Below, in pieces: positions 16,444-25,648 of a DNA stretch of 58,164 nt (the stretch's first letter is position 1; the number at the start of each line of letters is the position of its first letter). The notes below the pieces were generated by a model. The model did not search any database. It had not been told where the DNA came from and saw only the letters and a program-made list of their open reading frames with translations. The position numbers and the translations under genes are program-made. Origin of the DNA: an uncultured Eubacteriales bacterium (GTDB taxonomy: Bacteria; Bacillota; Clostridia; Christensenellales; CAG-314); NCBI GenBank assembly GCA_949289125.1, contig CASEME010000022.1:1-58164 (forward strand), written 5' to 3'.

Positions 16444-18204
16444 TTATTGAGTACTTTTTGTTTCGTTATTTTCGGTCGGTGTTACTCTGTCGGACAGAGC
16501 AAACGTATCCCAATATTCGCAATCGATATCGTCAAAAGCGGGGAAGTACTTGGTAAGCGATGACGTTGGGTACATGCGACGCAAAATGCAGTAAGACATT
16601 TGCGATACTGCCATAGACACATTATCTTTGCTTTTAATCTTCATAATAGCGTCAAAGTGTTTCAAAACGCTTGCAACTTTACGTTCGCTCAAAGGCAACA
16701 CACCTGCCAAAAAACACACTGTTATCAGTTTGTCATTGTCTTGCTCGCACATATCCAAAACTTGCATATCAAAAAAGTACGGGTGGGAAAGCGTCTGCAC
16801 CATCACTTTGCCTTGTTTGTCGATATTGTACGTCCACTTGAGCAGTATAGCACGCACAAGCACATCTGTATCGCCCGAACAAAGATAGGACTTGGCAAAC
16901 TGAGCAAAATACTCTACGTCTTTGTTGAGCAAAGCTACGTTTTGCAATATTCTGAGGCACAGACGTATGCCGTTGACATAGGTTGTGTTGTCCACCAAAT
17001 ATACGCCCTTAAGGTGCCACAAGTACGCAGACAGCTCACTGGTAAGTTGGGGCGAACAGGTTATGCGCTCATCGTCTTTGCACACAGCAGACAACGAACG
17101 CACAAGGTTGCGCACCACTTTTGCGGGCAATATGTTGTGCGCATATATGGGCATAGGAGAGATAAGTGCACTTGGCGCAGTGTTTTTGGGGTGTTTGGAG
17201 CAATAATTGACTATTGCCGTACAAAATACTTCGTTGGGATGCTGCGAAAGTATATGTTTGGCAACCTTATTTGCCAACTCAATTTGCCCAAAATTGAAAA
17301 ATACGTGAATACACTTTTTGAGCAGAAAATATGTTGCCGATTCTTGTTGCTCAAAAATATGTTGCGCAAAGCCAACTGCAAGCGTCTTGTCTTTGAGCTT
17401 ATCATTAGATATGCGCAAGCTATCCACAAGCACTCCCCAAGTCAAAGTGTCACGTCTTTGATACAAGCTGTCCACCAACTGTATTGCACGTTGTTTGTAC
17501 TCAGAATACTTACTAAACACTTCGGCAACCGCCAATTTGCCGTCGTCGGTGAGGTCTTTGTTGTCCAACCACTGTGCCAACTGCAAACTGCGCTGTTCAA
17601 ATTTGCCTGTACGAAGCAAAGTAATGAGTACCATTTCGGCGATGTCTACGTCATCACCGCTATACTGCGACATTTGCTCTGCTACTTTTTGTTCCTCTTT
17701 GTACTCGTGGCGCAAATAAAAGTGCTCGGCACGGTCAAACAGCCACTCATAATATTCATAGGAAGATGTGTCAAATATCTGTCCTTTGGTATTTTGTTGA
17801 TATTCGGCAAGTGCAAAATCTTCGTCAACAATATCATCGGTATTGGTCAATTCATCCTCGCTGTATGTGCACCACACTTTGCTACGGTCGCACGTCTTGC
17901 GTGATGTAGGCGTATTGCCCAAAAAAAGCTGCTCGTCGGTAAAGTCCACAAAAGCCTTACCTACAGCATACTGCATATCTTGTACATAATCGTACTGCAA
18001 AGCAAAACGTGCGGCATATTGCCACATAAGTTCTCTGCCACAGGTAAATTCCAAAGACTTAAGCAAAAATACCACTCTATTGATGCAACTTTCATAATCC
18101 TCATTGTTGCGCAACAAAAACAGGGCATGCTCGTACTCACCCTCTTTTGCGCTTTTCAATGCAGTATCAAGTCGTATATCGTTGTTAATTTTTATTTCTG
18201 TCAT
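16444..18204 (-). CDS. Large helical protein of unknown function
   Basis: I do not recognise this 586-residue protein. It is soluble, acidic and almost entirely helical in pattern, with repeated A/L-rich amphipathic units of 30-40 residues (for example around 1-40, 140-230 and 290-350), which suggests a TPR-like or HEAT-like solenoid. Sequence repeats are too degenerate to assign by eye. Its ATG overlaps the hslO stop by four bases with no SD of its own, so translation is coupled to Hsp33. A partner or scaffold role in stress is inference from that coupling. No signal peptide or membrane segment is seen. Confidence 0.7.
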   Translation of the reverse strand: MTEIKINNDIRLDTALKSAKEGEYEHALFLLRNNEDYESCINRVVFLLKSLEFTCGRELMWQYAARFALQYDYVQDMQYAVGKAFVDFTDEQLFLGNTPTSRKTCDRSKVWCTYSEDELTNTDDIVDEDFALAEYQQNTKGQIFDTSSYEYYEWLFDRAEHFYLRHEYKEEQKVAEQMSQYSGDDVDIAEMVLITLLRTGKFEQRSLQLAQWLDNKDLTDDGKLAVAEVFSKYSEYKQRAIQLVDSLYQRRDTLTWGVLVDSLRISNDKLKDKTLAVGFAQHIFEQQESATYFLLKKCIHVFFNFGQIELANKVAKHILSQHPNEVFCTAIVNYCSKHPKNTAPSALISPMPIYAHNILPAKVVRNLVRSLSAVCKDDERITCSPQLTSELSAYLWHLKGVYLVDNTTYVNGIRLCLRILQNVALLNKDVEYFAQFAKSYLCSGDTDVLVRAILLKWTYNIDKQGKVMVQTLSHPYFFDMQVLDMCEQDNDKLITVCFLAGVLPLSERKVASVLKHFDAIMKIKSKDNVSMAVSQMSYCILRRMYPTSSLTKYFPAFDDIDCEYWDTFALSDRVTPTENNETKSTQ

Positions 18205-19076
18205 TTTTTTACAAACAATTTGTCAACGCTGTTCTTGTCAAACTTGTATTTTTTGTTGCAAAAGTGACAAGTTACTTCTATAAAACCTACTTCGTCCACG
18301 ATAGACTGCGCTTCTTTTTGTCCAAGCCCTACAATGGCACGCTCAAAACGCTGCTCAGAGCAATCGCAATGATAGCGCACGCTACAACTTTTACTTTCTA
18401 CAAAGTTGTCGTATCCGCCAAAAAACTTGTGAACTATGTCTTTTGCTGAGTTGAATTGAAATTGATAACTCATCTCGTCCATGGCGTACAATGTGGTCTC
18501 TACGTTATCTAACAACTGAGCGTCGCAGTTTGGTAGCACCTGCACCAACACACCACCTGCCGCAGTACATTTACCTTCTTTGTTGATAGTAATACCCACA
18601 GTCAATGCACACGGTTGCTGTTCGGACGTTGCATAGTAGTTGGCAAAGTCGTCTGCTATTGCACCCGATACCATAGGAGAGGTGCCAACATACGGCTGCT
18701 TGAGACCAATATTTTTGATAACGGTAACTTTGCCCGTTTTGCCCACACTTCCTTTGACATCCAGATTGCCATTTGCGTCATAAACGTTGGGGGCATTGGT
18801 AACATCTATACAACCTTTTACATTGCCTACAGCGTCACTGCACGCTGTGATACTGCCCAATATACCGCCACCATTGACTACCGTTGTAAGATAATCTTCT
18901 TTGTCTTTCAAAGTCTGTCCCATAAGTGCCGCAACAGTAAGTACTCTGCCCAAAGCATCTGCCGATATTGGGCTTAGCGAGTGCAGTTGTATTGCCTTAT
19001 TGACTATATCTTTGCTGTCTACTGCCGATACAATAATCTGATTGTTCAAAATTGCTCTGTAATAATTATCTGCCAT
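18201..19076 (-). CDS. hslO: Hsp33 redox-regulated chaperone
   Basis: 291 residues. Hsp33 is a cytoplasmic holdase activated by oxidation and unfolding. The C-terminal zinc switch is complete: Cys 237 and 239 (CDC) and Cys 270 and 273 (CHFC). The N-terminal domain has the family features GRVLTVAALMGQTLK and GSVGKTGKVTVIK. AAGGTG lies before the ATG. The gene follows a methyltransferase by 13 bases and overlaps the unknown helical protein downstream, making a three-gene unit. Confidence 0.95.
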   Translation of the reverse strand: MADNYYRAILNNQIIVSAVDSKDIVNKAIQLHSLSPISADALGRVLTVAALMGQTLKDKEDYLTTVVNGGGILGSITACSDAVGNVKGCIDVTNAPNVYDANGNLDVKGSVGKTGKVTVIKNIGLKQPYVGTSPMVSGAIADDFANYYATSEQQPCALTVGITINKEGKCTAAGGVLVQVLPNCDAQLLDNVETTLYAMDEMSYQFQFNSAKDIVHKFFGGYDNFVESKSCSVRYHCDCSEQRFERAIVGLGQKEAQSIVDEVGFIEVTCHFCNKKYKFDKNSVDKLFVKK

Positions 19077-19089
19077 AATAACACCTTAC

Positions 19090-19818
19090 TTATTGTTTGT
19101 ATGCCGCAAAAGTGATGCGCTGTGTATTTGCCTTGACGGGCGATGCACTGTAGCAATCAACAACATCCACCTTACCAAAGCCAACGTCACGCAAACATTG
19201 CTCTATAGCTTTAGCATCGTGAATGTATTGACAGTGACGCTCGTCCTCGCGCGCATACAAACCATTGTCTTGAAGCTCAAACAATGTAAGCTCCATAGTT
19301 ACGCTGTCCTTGTGCAACTTGTTGTTCCATAGGCAGGTACATTTGTCGTCATCGTAGTAAAAGATATTGTTGCCTATTATTGTACTGAGTTTGTACTGCG
19401 AAGAAATATCGAATACAAATACACCGCCACTGTTGAGATTGCCAAAAATCTTGGCAAACAACTTAGCGATATCGTCGGGTTGAATATAATTGATACCGTC
19501 ATTGACACAACAGAAAAAATCTACCTTTTTGTTGAGGCAAAACGTACGCATATCGCTTTGCACAAATACACCGTTGCTGTTGCTACGTGCTATGTTGAGC
19601 ATAGCTACACTACTGTCTACGCCTATTACGTCAAAGCCGCGCTTGCGCAACAAAGCAGTCATTATGCCTGTACCGCATGCAAGGTCTACGCCTTTTGTTG
19701 CCTGTTGGCTTGACAGCAACTGATACAAATATTGCGACCACTTGTCATAGTCGCAATAGTCGTTTATCAATTTGTCATAATAATTTGCTAATGCAGAATA
19801 TGCTCCTTGTTGTTTCAT
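19090..19818 (-). CDS. Class I SAM-dependent methyltransferase
   Basis: 242 residues. Motif I is VDLACGTG (44-51), motif II VIGVDSS, followed by SDMRTF and FDISSQYKL. The overall pattern matches the YqeM/ubiE-like group found in Firmicutes; the substrate cannot be named. The start is placed at the ATG with GGAG eight bases upstream; 19 extra upstream codons in frame lack a site. It leads the hslO operon. Confidence 0.82.
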   Translation of the reverse strand: MKQQGAYSALANYYDKLINDYCDYDKWSQYLYQLLSSQQATKGVDLACGTGIMTALLRKRGFDVIGVDSSVAMLNIARSNSNGVFVQSDMRTFCLNKKVDFFCCVNDGINYIQPDDIAKLFAKIFGNLNSGGVFVFDISSQYKLSTIIGNNIFYYDDDKCTCLWNNKLHKDSVTMELTLFELQDNGLYAREDERHCQYIHDAKAIEQCLRDVGFGKVDVVDCYSASPVKANTQRITFAAYKQ

Positions 19819-19860
19819 TGTGTTACTCCGCATTTTAACTAGTTTGTTTTTGTAAATACA

Positions 19861-19894
19861 CAACACCGTGCGCAAATATTTTGGCTCGGTGTTG
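19861..19894 (-). terminator. Hairpin after the tailed membrane-protein gene
   Basis: CAACACCG (19861-19868) pairs with CGGTGTTG (19887-19894) over an 18-base loop. The T-run on the minus strand is poor, so termination may be partial and allow read-through into the methyltransferase-hslO unit. Confidence 0.5.
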
Positions 19895-19910
19895 CGTGTT
19901 GTTGCTGATA

Positions 19911-21158
19911 TTATTTGTTTGCTGTATCTTGCTGTTCGGTTGCGTCTGTTACAACGTTGTCTTGATCAGTTTGTGCAGATGTTTTTTCTTTGTCCAAATC
20001 TTCTACAGTTTCTGCATCCAAAATTTCGTAGTTGACCATATCTTCACCGACAACTACTTTACGTACCAAGTGGCCGTCCTCATCTACGAAAGTTTGGCCA
20101 TCACCTGCAGTCTGTTCTGTCGCAACATCGTTTTGCGCCTTTTTAATTTTTTGATTGCGACTTTGCTTGTATTTTTGCTCAGCTTCCTTACGCACTTTTG
20201 CAGGCACAGCTTTGTTTGCCTCGCTTCTCTCTTGTTCGGCAGCCTCCTCGCTAACTTCTCGGTTACCACCTTTGGGTTCACCCTTTTTGTTGACAACTAC
20301 GGGGTGGAACAACGCAAAAGTTTTCATCATATGAGTTTGCCATACAAACGGCACCCAAAATGCACCCCAAAGCAATATAAACATCAATATAAGAGTACTA
20401 AGGCTGGAAGGCAATGCCACATACAGTATGATGGGCACGCATGTGATTATAAAGTTGAGGATATTGGGTATGGTGTTGTACCACATAAGACGCCAACTGT
20501 CTGCAAGGTTTTGCTTTACGCTTTGTTTGTAGGTAACTGTTACCGAACACAACACAAGCAGATATATGGCAACTAACATTGCTACTATAGCAAGCAATAC
20601 AGTAAGCAAAATGGCAAGCCATTGCGCAAGTACGCTTATTGACCACCAATAGAAGGTAAACAGACCGAAAATCATACCTTCCAAAATAATTGTAGATATA
20701 GCGGCATAGGCGATATTAGCTTTTACACCTCTGCCAAAGCACTTGAACACATTGATACTGCCTACCCAAAATGCGTCGCGGAAAATGGCAAACACACCGC
20801 TAAATACAAACATTACAGGCAAAGCACCCAACAAGCACCAAAGCAAAGTTTCTTGATGTACAAGCAATGTTTGCTCGGCAAGGTAATCGGTAACTGTGCT
20901 CCATATACCTGTACCAAGTATAAACGAATTGTAATACGGCAATGTAGTCTGCACACCCGATACAAGCATCATAGAGCGGAAAATGAGATAAATAATCGGC
21001 GCAAGTAAAACAAGCACCATAATGTTGACAGCAAACACTTTGCCCATACTTACACGGTTAAGCACTCTAAAAAAGTTCCACTTTGACAAGCGGTTGAGTC
21101 TTTTGGTAAGATGTGTGCAACGTTCGTTTTCCAACAATATTTTTGAAGCGTCTATCAT
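19911..21158 (-). CDS. Polytopic membrane protein with a long charged C-terminal tail
   Basis: 415 residues. After a 40-residue cytoplasmic N-terminus there are about six membrane segments (to about residue 290). The topology, and the internal helix followed by a TxSWRLMWYN-type segment, recall YesL/DUF624-like proteins, but I cannot assign a family. The last 120 residues are soluble: first K/E-rich and coiled, then acidic and rich in Asp, Thr and Gln. GGAG lies seven bases before the ATG. It has its own promoter, divergent from asd. Function unknown. Confidence 0.72.
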   Translation of the reverse strand: MIDASKILLENERCTHLTKRLNRLSKWNFFRVLNRVSMGKVFAVNIMVLVLLAPIIYLIFRSMMLVSGVQTTLPYYNSFILGTGIWSTVTDYLAEQTLLVHQETLLWCLLGALPVMFVFSGVFAIFRDAFWVGSINVFKCFGRGVKANIAYAAISTIILEGMIFGLFTFYWWSISVLAQWLAILLTVLLAIVAMLVAIYLLVLCSVTVTYKQSVKQNLADSWRLMWYNTIPNILNFIITCVPIILYVALPSSLSTLILMFILLWGAFWVPFVWQTHMMKTFALFHPVVVNKKGEPKGGNREVSEEAAEQERSEANKAVPAKVRKEAEQKYKQSRNQKIKKAQNDVATEQTAGDGQTFVDEDGHLVRKVVVGEDMVNYEILDAETVEDLDKEKTSAQTDQDNVVTDATEQQDTANK

Positions 21159-21223
21159 ATTTTAACTCCGTTAATTTTCTTTGTTTACAATAACACATTT
21201 TACTGAAAACAACCTTACGCACT

Positions 21224-21252
21224 ATTATAACAAAAACAAGATATAATTTCAA
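21224..21252 (-). promoter_or_regulatory. Sigma-A promoter of the tailed membrane-protein gene
   Basis: Minus-strand TTGAAA (21252-21247) and TATAAT (21229-21224), spacer 17 bases. Confidence 0.75.
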
Positions 21253-21298
21253 ATATATTGGGCAACTTTGAACAAAAAAGTTTTGCAACACGATTGAG

Positions 21299-21330
21299 CC
21301 TCATAAAATATTACAACAACTATGAGGAGG
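21299..21330 (+). promoter_or_regulatory. Hairpin that would mask the asd ribosome-binding site
   Basis: CCTCATA (21299-21305) is complementary to TATGAGG (21321-21327), which includes the first bases of the GAGGAGG Shine-Dalgarno (21324-21330) six bases before the asd ATG. Formation of the seven-bp stem would reduce translation of the dap operon. Confidence 0.45.
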
Positions 21331-21335
21331 TATAG

Positions 21336-22310
21336 ATGAAAACTTTAGCCATAGTAGGCGCAACAGGGCTTGTGGGGGAAAGTTTTATCTCAATACTGCA
21401 AAAAATATCACCGCCCTTTGAATATGTTTTGTTTGCAAGTCCCAACAGCGCAGGCAAAAAAATAAAAATTCATAACAAAACCTATACTGTGTTGTCAATA
21501 ACAAAGTTGAACGAAGTACACTGCGATTATGCGGTATTTTTTACCGATGCAGAGGTAAGCAAACAATACATACCTATAGCGTTGGCAAACGGCGTAAAAG
21601 TTGTGGACAACAGCAGTTGCTTTAGAATGGACAAAGACGTACCGCTTGTAATAGACTCAGTCAACGGCGAGCTTGCCACTTCGTCTCAACTGATTGCCAA
21701 CCCAAATTGCACTACCATACAACTTGCTATTGTCATCAATGCGCTAAAAAGTCTTGTGCCAAAACACTTGTATGTGTCCACCTATCAGGCGGTAAGCGGA
21801 GCGGGCAGGCAAGCTGTGGAAGAGTGGAAGTATTGTTGCGGATACGGTTCTCTGCACTCAATGCTACACCCTATACACGACAACGTTATACCGCACATAG
21901 ACCAATTTTTGCCCGACGGCTACACCAAAGAAGAACACAAGGTGATGGAAGAAACAAAAAAGATTGTAGATATGCCCGACCTTGCTATCACTTGCACTGC
22001 TGTGCGAGTACCTGTAAGCGTGGGACACTCAATAGCGTTGAATGTCAGCTTTGAAAAGCCATTTAGCGTGCAAGAGGTGCGCGCTCTGCTTGGTCAAGAT
22101 AAGCTGATTACCGTAACAGACGACGTGGCACACAACGTCTATCCTATGCCCCTGACGGCAAGAGGTACGCCCTATGTGTACGTAGGACGTATAAGAAAAG
22201 ATGTGAGTACGGACAACGCATTGGAATGCTTTATTGTGGCGGACAACTTGTTGCGCGGAGCGGCATACAATGCTTACGAAATATTGATGAGGATATACGA
22301 CAATGACTAA
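21336..22310 (+). CDS. asd: Aspartate-semialdehyde dehydrogenase
   Basis: 324 residues. It reduces aspartyl phosphate to aspartate semialdehyde with NADPH, the branch point to lysine/diaminopimelate, threonine and methionine. NADP-binding GATGLVG at 8-14, catalytic Cys125 in NPNCTT, and the later RVPVSVGHS segment with the active-site Arg and His are all present. GAGGAGG precedes the ATG. It overlaps dapA by eight bases. Confidence 0.96.
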   Translation: MKTLAIVGATGLVGESFISILQKISPPFEYVLFASPNSAGKKIKIHNKTYTVLSITKLNEVHCDYAVFFTDAEVSKQYIPIALANGVKVVDNSSCFRMDKDVPLVIDSVNGELATSSQLIANPNCTTIQLAIVINALKSLVPKHLYVSTYQAVSGAGRQAVEEWKYCCGYGSLHSMLHPIHDNVIPHIDQFLPDGYTKEEHKVMEETKKIVDMPDLAITCTAVRVPVSVGHSIALNVSFEKPFSVQEVRALLGQDKLITVTDDVAHNVYPMPLTARGTPYVYVGRIRKDVSTDNALECFIVADNLLRGAAYNAYEILMRIYDND

Positions 22311-23169
22311 CAGCAACGGGCGCAAATTGTACACCGCGCTTATAACACCATACGACCAATATGGCAAAATAGATTACCGCTCTGTAGACAGACTGCTGTT
22401 GCGTCAAAGCGGTTATGCCGACGGCATTGTAATAATGGGCACCACTCAGGAGAGCACACTGCTTACTGCTATAGAGAAAAAACGGCTTGTAGAATACATA
22501 CTACAACACTGCGACCAATCGTTGACAAAAATTGTAGGAATAGGCGAAGCTGATACTGCAAAAACAGTGCGCAACGCCGTACGCGCCGCCAAACAGGGCG
22601 CAGAGGCACTTTTGGTAGTTGCGCCCTATTATTCCAAATGCACAAAGCAAGGGCTTGTTGAGCATTATCAAAGGGTGTGCGAAGCTACAACACTACCTAT
22701 TATTGTCTACAATGTACCGCAACGCACAGGGTATGACCTTAGTGCCGAGCAGCTTAAAGAGCTTGCACAACTGCCTCATATTGTAGCAATAAAACAATGC
22801 TCGCACAACCATGCAGCAACTAAAAAAGTGATACACGACGTTCCATATTGCGATATGCTGAGTGGCAACGACAGCGAGTGGCGCAAAAAACGCTACTTGT
22901 TTGCAGGTGGGATTGTATCGGTATTATCCAACGCCCTGCCCCAACTTGCACGCAAGGCGGTAGACGGTACGCCAACTGCAATGAAAACTTTTGAAATACT
23001 TGCCAAGCTGTGCGCAAAAGAAGTATCGCCTGTTGCAGTAAAATATTTGTGCTACAAAATGGGCATAACGGACACTTGCAATATGCGCCTTCCGCTTACA
23101 CCACCGTCACCATTGCTACAACAGCAACTTGACCAATTTGTACAAAATTACGGAGAACAACTGAAATGA
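22303..23169 (+). CDS. dapA: 4-hydroxy-tetrahydrodipicolinate synthase
   Basis: 288 residues, a TIM-barrel aldolase condensing aspartate semialdehyde and pyruvate. Schiff-base Lys164 (VAIKQCS), Tyr136 (IVYNVPQRTG) and the GTTQES pyruvate-binding loop (46-51) are in place. It is coupled on both sides by short overlaps with asd and dapB, so the three enzymes are made together for meso-diaminopimelate and lysine synthesis. Confidence 0.96.
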   Translation: MTNSNGRKLYTALITPYDQYGKIDYRSVDRLLLRQSGYADGIVIMGTTQESTLLTAIEKKRLVEYILQHCDQSLTKIVGIGEADTAKTVRNAVRAAKQGAEALLVVAPYYSKCTKQGLVEHYQRVCEATTLPIIVYNVPQRTGYDLSAEQLKELAQLPHIVAIKQCSHNHAATKKVIHDVPYCDMLSGNDSEWRKKRYLFAGGIVSVLSNALPQLARKAVDGTPTAMKTFEILAKLCAKEVSPVAVKYLCYKMGITDTCNMRLPLTPPSPLLQQQLDQFVQNYGEQLK

Positions 23170-23783
23170 TAATTGCTGTAGTAGGCGCGCAAGGCAAGAT
23201 GGGCAAGCTAATTTGCAACACTGCGTTGCAAAGAGGACACACTGTGATATGTGTAGACAAAGATACGCCACAATCAACAATTAAAGACATACATTGTGAT
23301 GTGGTTGTAGATTTTTCTTCACCGTCCGCACTGCCTGTTACCAAAAGTATATGCATTGCCAACAACGCTCCTCTTGTATATGGCACAACGGGTACAGACA
23401 GTAAAAGTAACAAATTGCTAAAACAGATATCGAAAAAAGTCAAAGTTGTGGCACGTCCCAACTTCTGTTCTTCCTTGCCAGCATTTTGCACAGCGTTGGA
23501 AAAGTTGGCACAGACGCTTAACGGTTGGGATGCTGTTATTGAAGAACACCATCACAAATACAAAAAAGACAGTCCGAGCGGAACTGCATTGTATATACAA
23601 AACGTGCTACGACGCTATATTCCTGATATAAACATCGTTTCGATAAGATATGGCAATGTTATAGGCATACATAGGGTAATATTTACCAACGGCATAGAAA
23701 CAATTACACTTACGCACGATGTATCGGATAGGACGGCGTTTGCTTTGGGCAGTGTTATGTGTGCAGAACAACTTACAAAATAG
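23166..23783 (+). CDS. dapB: 4-hydroxy-tetrahydrodipicolinate reductase (short form)
   Basis: 205 residues, clearly shorter than the usual 240-270. The nucleotide-binding GAQGKMG (7-13) and the substrate motif EEHHHKYKKDSPSGTA (126-141) are intact. VVDFSSP and YGTTG are also present. The shortening appears to fall in the loop between the first beta-alpha units (residues 31-45) rather than at the active site. The start overlaps the dapA stop (ATGA). A terminator follows six bases after the stop. Confidence 0.93.
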   Translation: MIIAVVGAQGKMGKLICNTALQRGHTVICVDKDTPQSTIKDIHCDVVVDFSSPSALPVTKSICIANNAPLVYGTTGTDSKSNKLLKQISKKVKVVARPNFCSSLPAFCTALEKLAQTLNGWDAVIEEHHHKYKKDSPSGTALYIQNVLRRYIPDINIVSIRYGNVIGIHRVIFTNGIETITLTHDVSDRTAFALGSVMCAEQLTK

Positions 23784-23788
23784 CTAAA

Positions 23789-23824
23789 AAGCGCTCTCTG
23801 CGGGGTAAAGTACAGAGAGCGCTT
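23789..23824. terminator. Bidirectional terminator between dapB and the DegV gene
   Basis: AAGCGCTCTCTG pairs perfectly with CAGAGAGCGCTT over a 12-base loop between two convergent genes. T-rich tracts flank both sides, with the longer run (CTTTTTAG) on the minus strand. Confidence 0.85.
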
Positions 23825-23885
23825 GTTATATACACAGCCATAAACGTTTGGTAGCCATTCATGCCCGATGCATATCGTAAAATAT

Positions 23886-24755
23886 TTAGTCGTTTTTCTT
23901 GTTGCGGTTGTTTGCAGTAAAGAACAAAGCCACCGTACCCGGTCCGGAGTGACTGCCAATAACAGGTCCTAAGGGCATAAGCACAGGTTGCATTCCAAAT
24001 GTTTCTTTTACCTTGTCTGCAACAAATTGTCCGTCTTCGTCACAATCTGCACAGCAAATGTACACTCTGTCGCTTTCGCCGTTGTATTTGTCTTGCATAA
24101 ATTCAACAAGTTTTAACAACGATTTTTTGCGCGACATTTCTTTGCTTATTGCCACAAGGCGACCTTCGGTGTCCGAATACAGCACAGGTTTTATCTTCAT
24201 AATGCCTGCCACAAATGCCTTGAACTTGGATATTCTGCCACCGCGTGCAAGGTATGCTATATCCTCTACGCAAAAATAATGGCAAATGCGATGTTTCAAA
24301 GCATCAGCATACTCGTACACTTCCTTTGCAGACTTACCTTGTTCGGCAAAGTCATCTACCAAAGTTACAAGCAAGCCTTGTCCGCCGCTTTCACACAAAC
24401 TGTCCACTACATAAATTTTGTTGGAAGATTGTTTGTTGAGTTTTTCTGCCACACGCACAAAGTTTGCTACAGTACCACTGCAAGCAGACGCAAAAGAAAT
24501 ATGAACAATGTCTTTACCTTGTTTTAGTAGCTCGGTCAAATACTGTTCTGCATCATATTCGTTGACAAGGCTGGTTTTGGTCATAGCGCCGTTGCGCATT
24601 GCATCATAAAATGCTTTGCTGTCAAACGCCTCTTTGCCGTCAAATTCTTTGCCGTCCAAAAAATAATGCATGTTTACACAGCTGATGTTGCGTTGTTGCA
24701 AAATATCTTGCGTGAGATCACTTGTATTTTCTGTAGAAATTATAATTTGTTTCAT
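23886..24755 (-). CDS. DegV family fatty-acid-binding protein
   Basis: 289 residues. DegV proteins bind a fatty acid and, in the Fak system, present it to a kinase for phospholipid synthesis. The family start is ISTENTSDLTQDI; a SFASACSGT segment holds the carboxylate-binding Ser/Thr; VVDSLCESGGQGLLV and an ARGGRIS motif follow, then GPVIGSHSGPGT near the C-terminus. The start was chosen for GGAG eight bases upstream, dropping 17 codons of an upstream frame. No fakA-like kinase is adjacent. Confidence 0.9.
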   Translation of the reverse strand: MKQIIISTENTSDLTQDILQQRNISCVNMHYFLDGKEFDGKEAFDSKAFYDAMRNGAMTKTSLVNEYDAEQYLTELLKQGKDIVHISFASACSGTVANFVRVAEKLNKQSSNKIYVVDSLCESGGQGLLVTLVDDFAEQGKSAKEVYEYADALKHRICHYFCVEDIAYLARGGRISKFKAFVAGIMKIKPVLYSDTEGRLVAISKEMSRKKSLLKLVEFMQDKYNGESDRVYICCADCDEDGQFVADKVKETFGMQPVLMPLGPVIGSHSGPGTVALFFTANNRNKKND

Positions 24756-24854
24756 TGCACCGTCTCCAATGTTTTTTACGGCAAAATTATTGCACAAACA
24801 ATACAAAAACTCAACCTACTGAAGTTTATTTTGGGTAAACGTTAAAGGTATTGA

Positions 24855-24885
24855 ACAGTAGAGAATATTTTTGCCACTCTACTGT
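24855..24885. repeat. Inverted repeat upstream of the DegV gene
   Basis: ACAGTAGAG (24855-24863) and CTCTACTGT (24877-24885) are perfect inverted copies 13 bases apart, about 100 bases before the DegV start. A second small palindrome (CGACAAA / TTTGTCG type) lies near 24904-24920. They could be operator sites or a stem-loop. The rest of the 24756-25039 gap shows no gene. Confidence 0.4.
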
Positions 24886-25039
24886 GAGTAGAATTACTTT
24901 ATTCGACAAATATTTTGTCGGTAAATTATATACATAATATAAACTTAGAAGTCACAATGTCACAAATTTGTTATCTGTACTGTTATCGTCAGATAGTAGC
25001 ATCAATTTATCAATGTTATTGGGGATAAATTGCTAACTA

Positions 25040-25264
25040 TTATTTTACTGAAGTGATTTTGAGTAGCTCCATAGCTTCGTCGGGCGTTGTCATACGTATA
25101 TTGTCACCCTTTACCAATATGCAAAGAGGCAATCCCACATACGCCACTCCGTCAAAGTCAAATGTAGGCTCATACACTTCGTAGTCATAGTAAACAACAG
25201 ACAGCTTTTTGATACTGTCATACCCTCTTTGTTGTGCAAAATTCAAAATTGTTTGGTGTTCCAT
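25040..25264 (-). CDS. Small hypothetical protein
   Basis: 74 residues, soluble, no family recognised. It begins MEHQTILNFAQQRGYDS and contains a VYYDYEVYEPTF strand-rich centre and a PDEAMELLKI helix at the end. AGGAGA seven bases before this ATG sets the start, 13 codons inside a longer frame. It stands alone between intergenic stretches of about 280 and 380 bases. Coding quality is good (conserved frame, normal codons), but function is unknown. Confidence 0.6.
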   Translation of the reverse strand: MEHQTILNFAQQRGYDSIKKLSVVYYDYEVYEPTFDFDGVAYVGLPLCILVKGDNIRMTTPDEAMELLKITSVK

Positions 25265-25600
25265 ATGTTTTCTCCTTTTATTATTCCAAGTTGACTGTTG
25301 CAATTTGTCGCCCGCGTGTCCTAAAACGCAAAAACTACAGTACAGTTTTTATATGGTCACATACTGCAATTTGTAGTTACCCACTGTTTTTCTTCTTTCA
25401 ATACTCATATATACAGCAAATAGATTTTTGTATTGCATACACTGCATACAGAGTATAACAAATTGGTGTGACAATTATATGTCAGTATTTATTTTTTTAG
25501 ATTTACAATTTTACAACACTACCACAACGACATTACGTTGCATTGTTTTGCTACATTCAACTTGTTAGAATGTTTTCCCCCTCTTCCTTCAATACACAAA
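25265..25600. other. Gene-free stretch
   Basis: I see no ORF with a ribosome site here. The stretch holds short AT-rich palindromes (for example TGACAATTATATGTCA near 25467-25482) and a doubled TGCATAC near 25435-25450. A promoter for the small gene at 25040-25264 must lie here but no good -35/-10 pair stands out. Confidence 0.4.
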
Positions 25601-25631
25601 ACAAGCGTCAGGAGATATACCCAACGCTTGT
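25601..25631 (-). terminator. Terminator of the ABC-F gene
   Basis: ACAAGCGT (25601-25608) pairs with ACGCTTGT (25624-25631). On the minus strand it is followed by TTTTG and lies 18 bases past the ABC-F stop codon. Confidence 0.7.
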
Positions 25632-25648
25632 AAATTTGAGATAAAATG

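Noticed and set aside
16600..17904. 434-codon plus-strand frame opposite the helical-protein gene
   Set aside because: The minus-strand frame is coupled to hslO and has normal codon use; the plus-strand product is rich in Cys, His and Tyr in no known pattern.
25434..25450. Doubled TGCATAC in the gene-free stretch
   Set aside because: Only two short copies in AT-rich DNA with no promoter nearby; likely chance.
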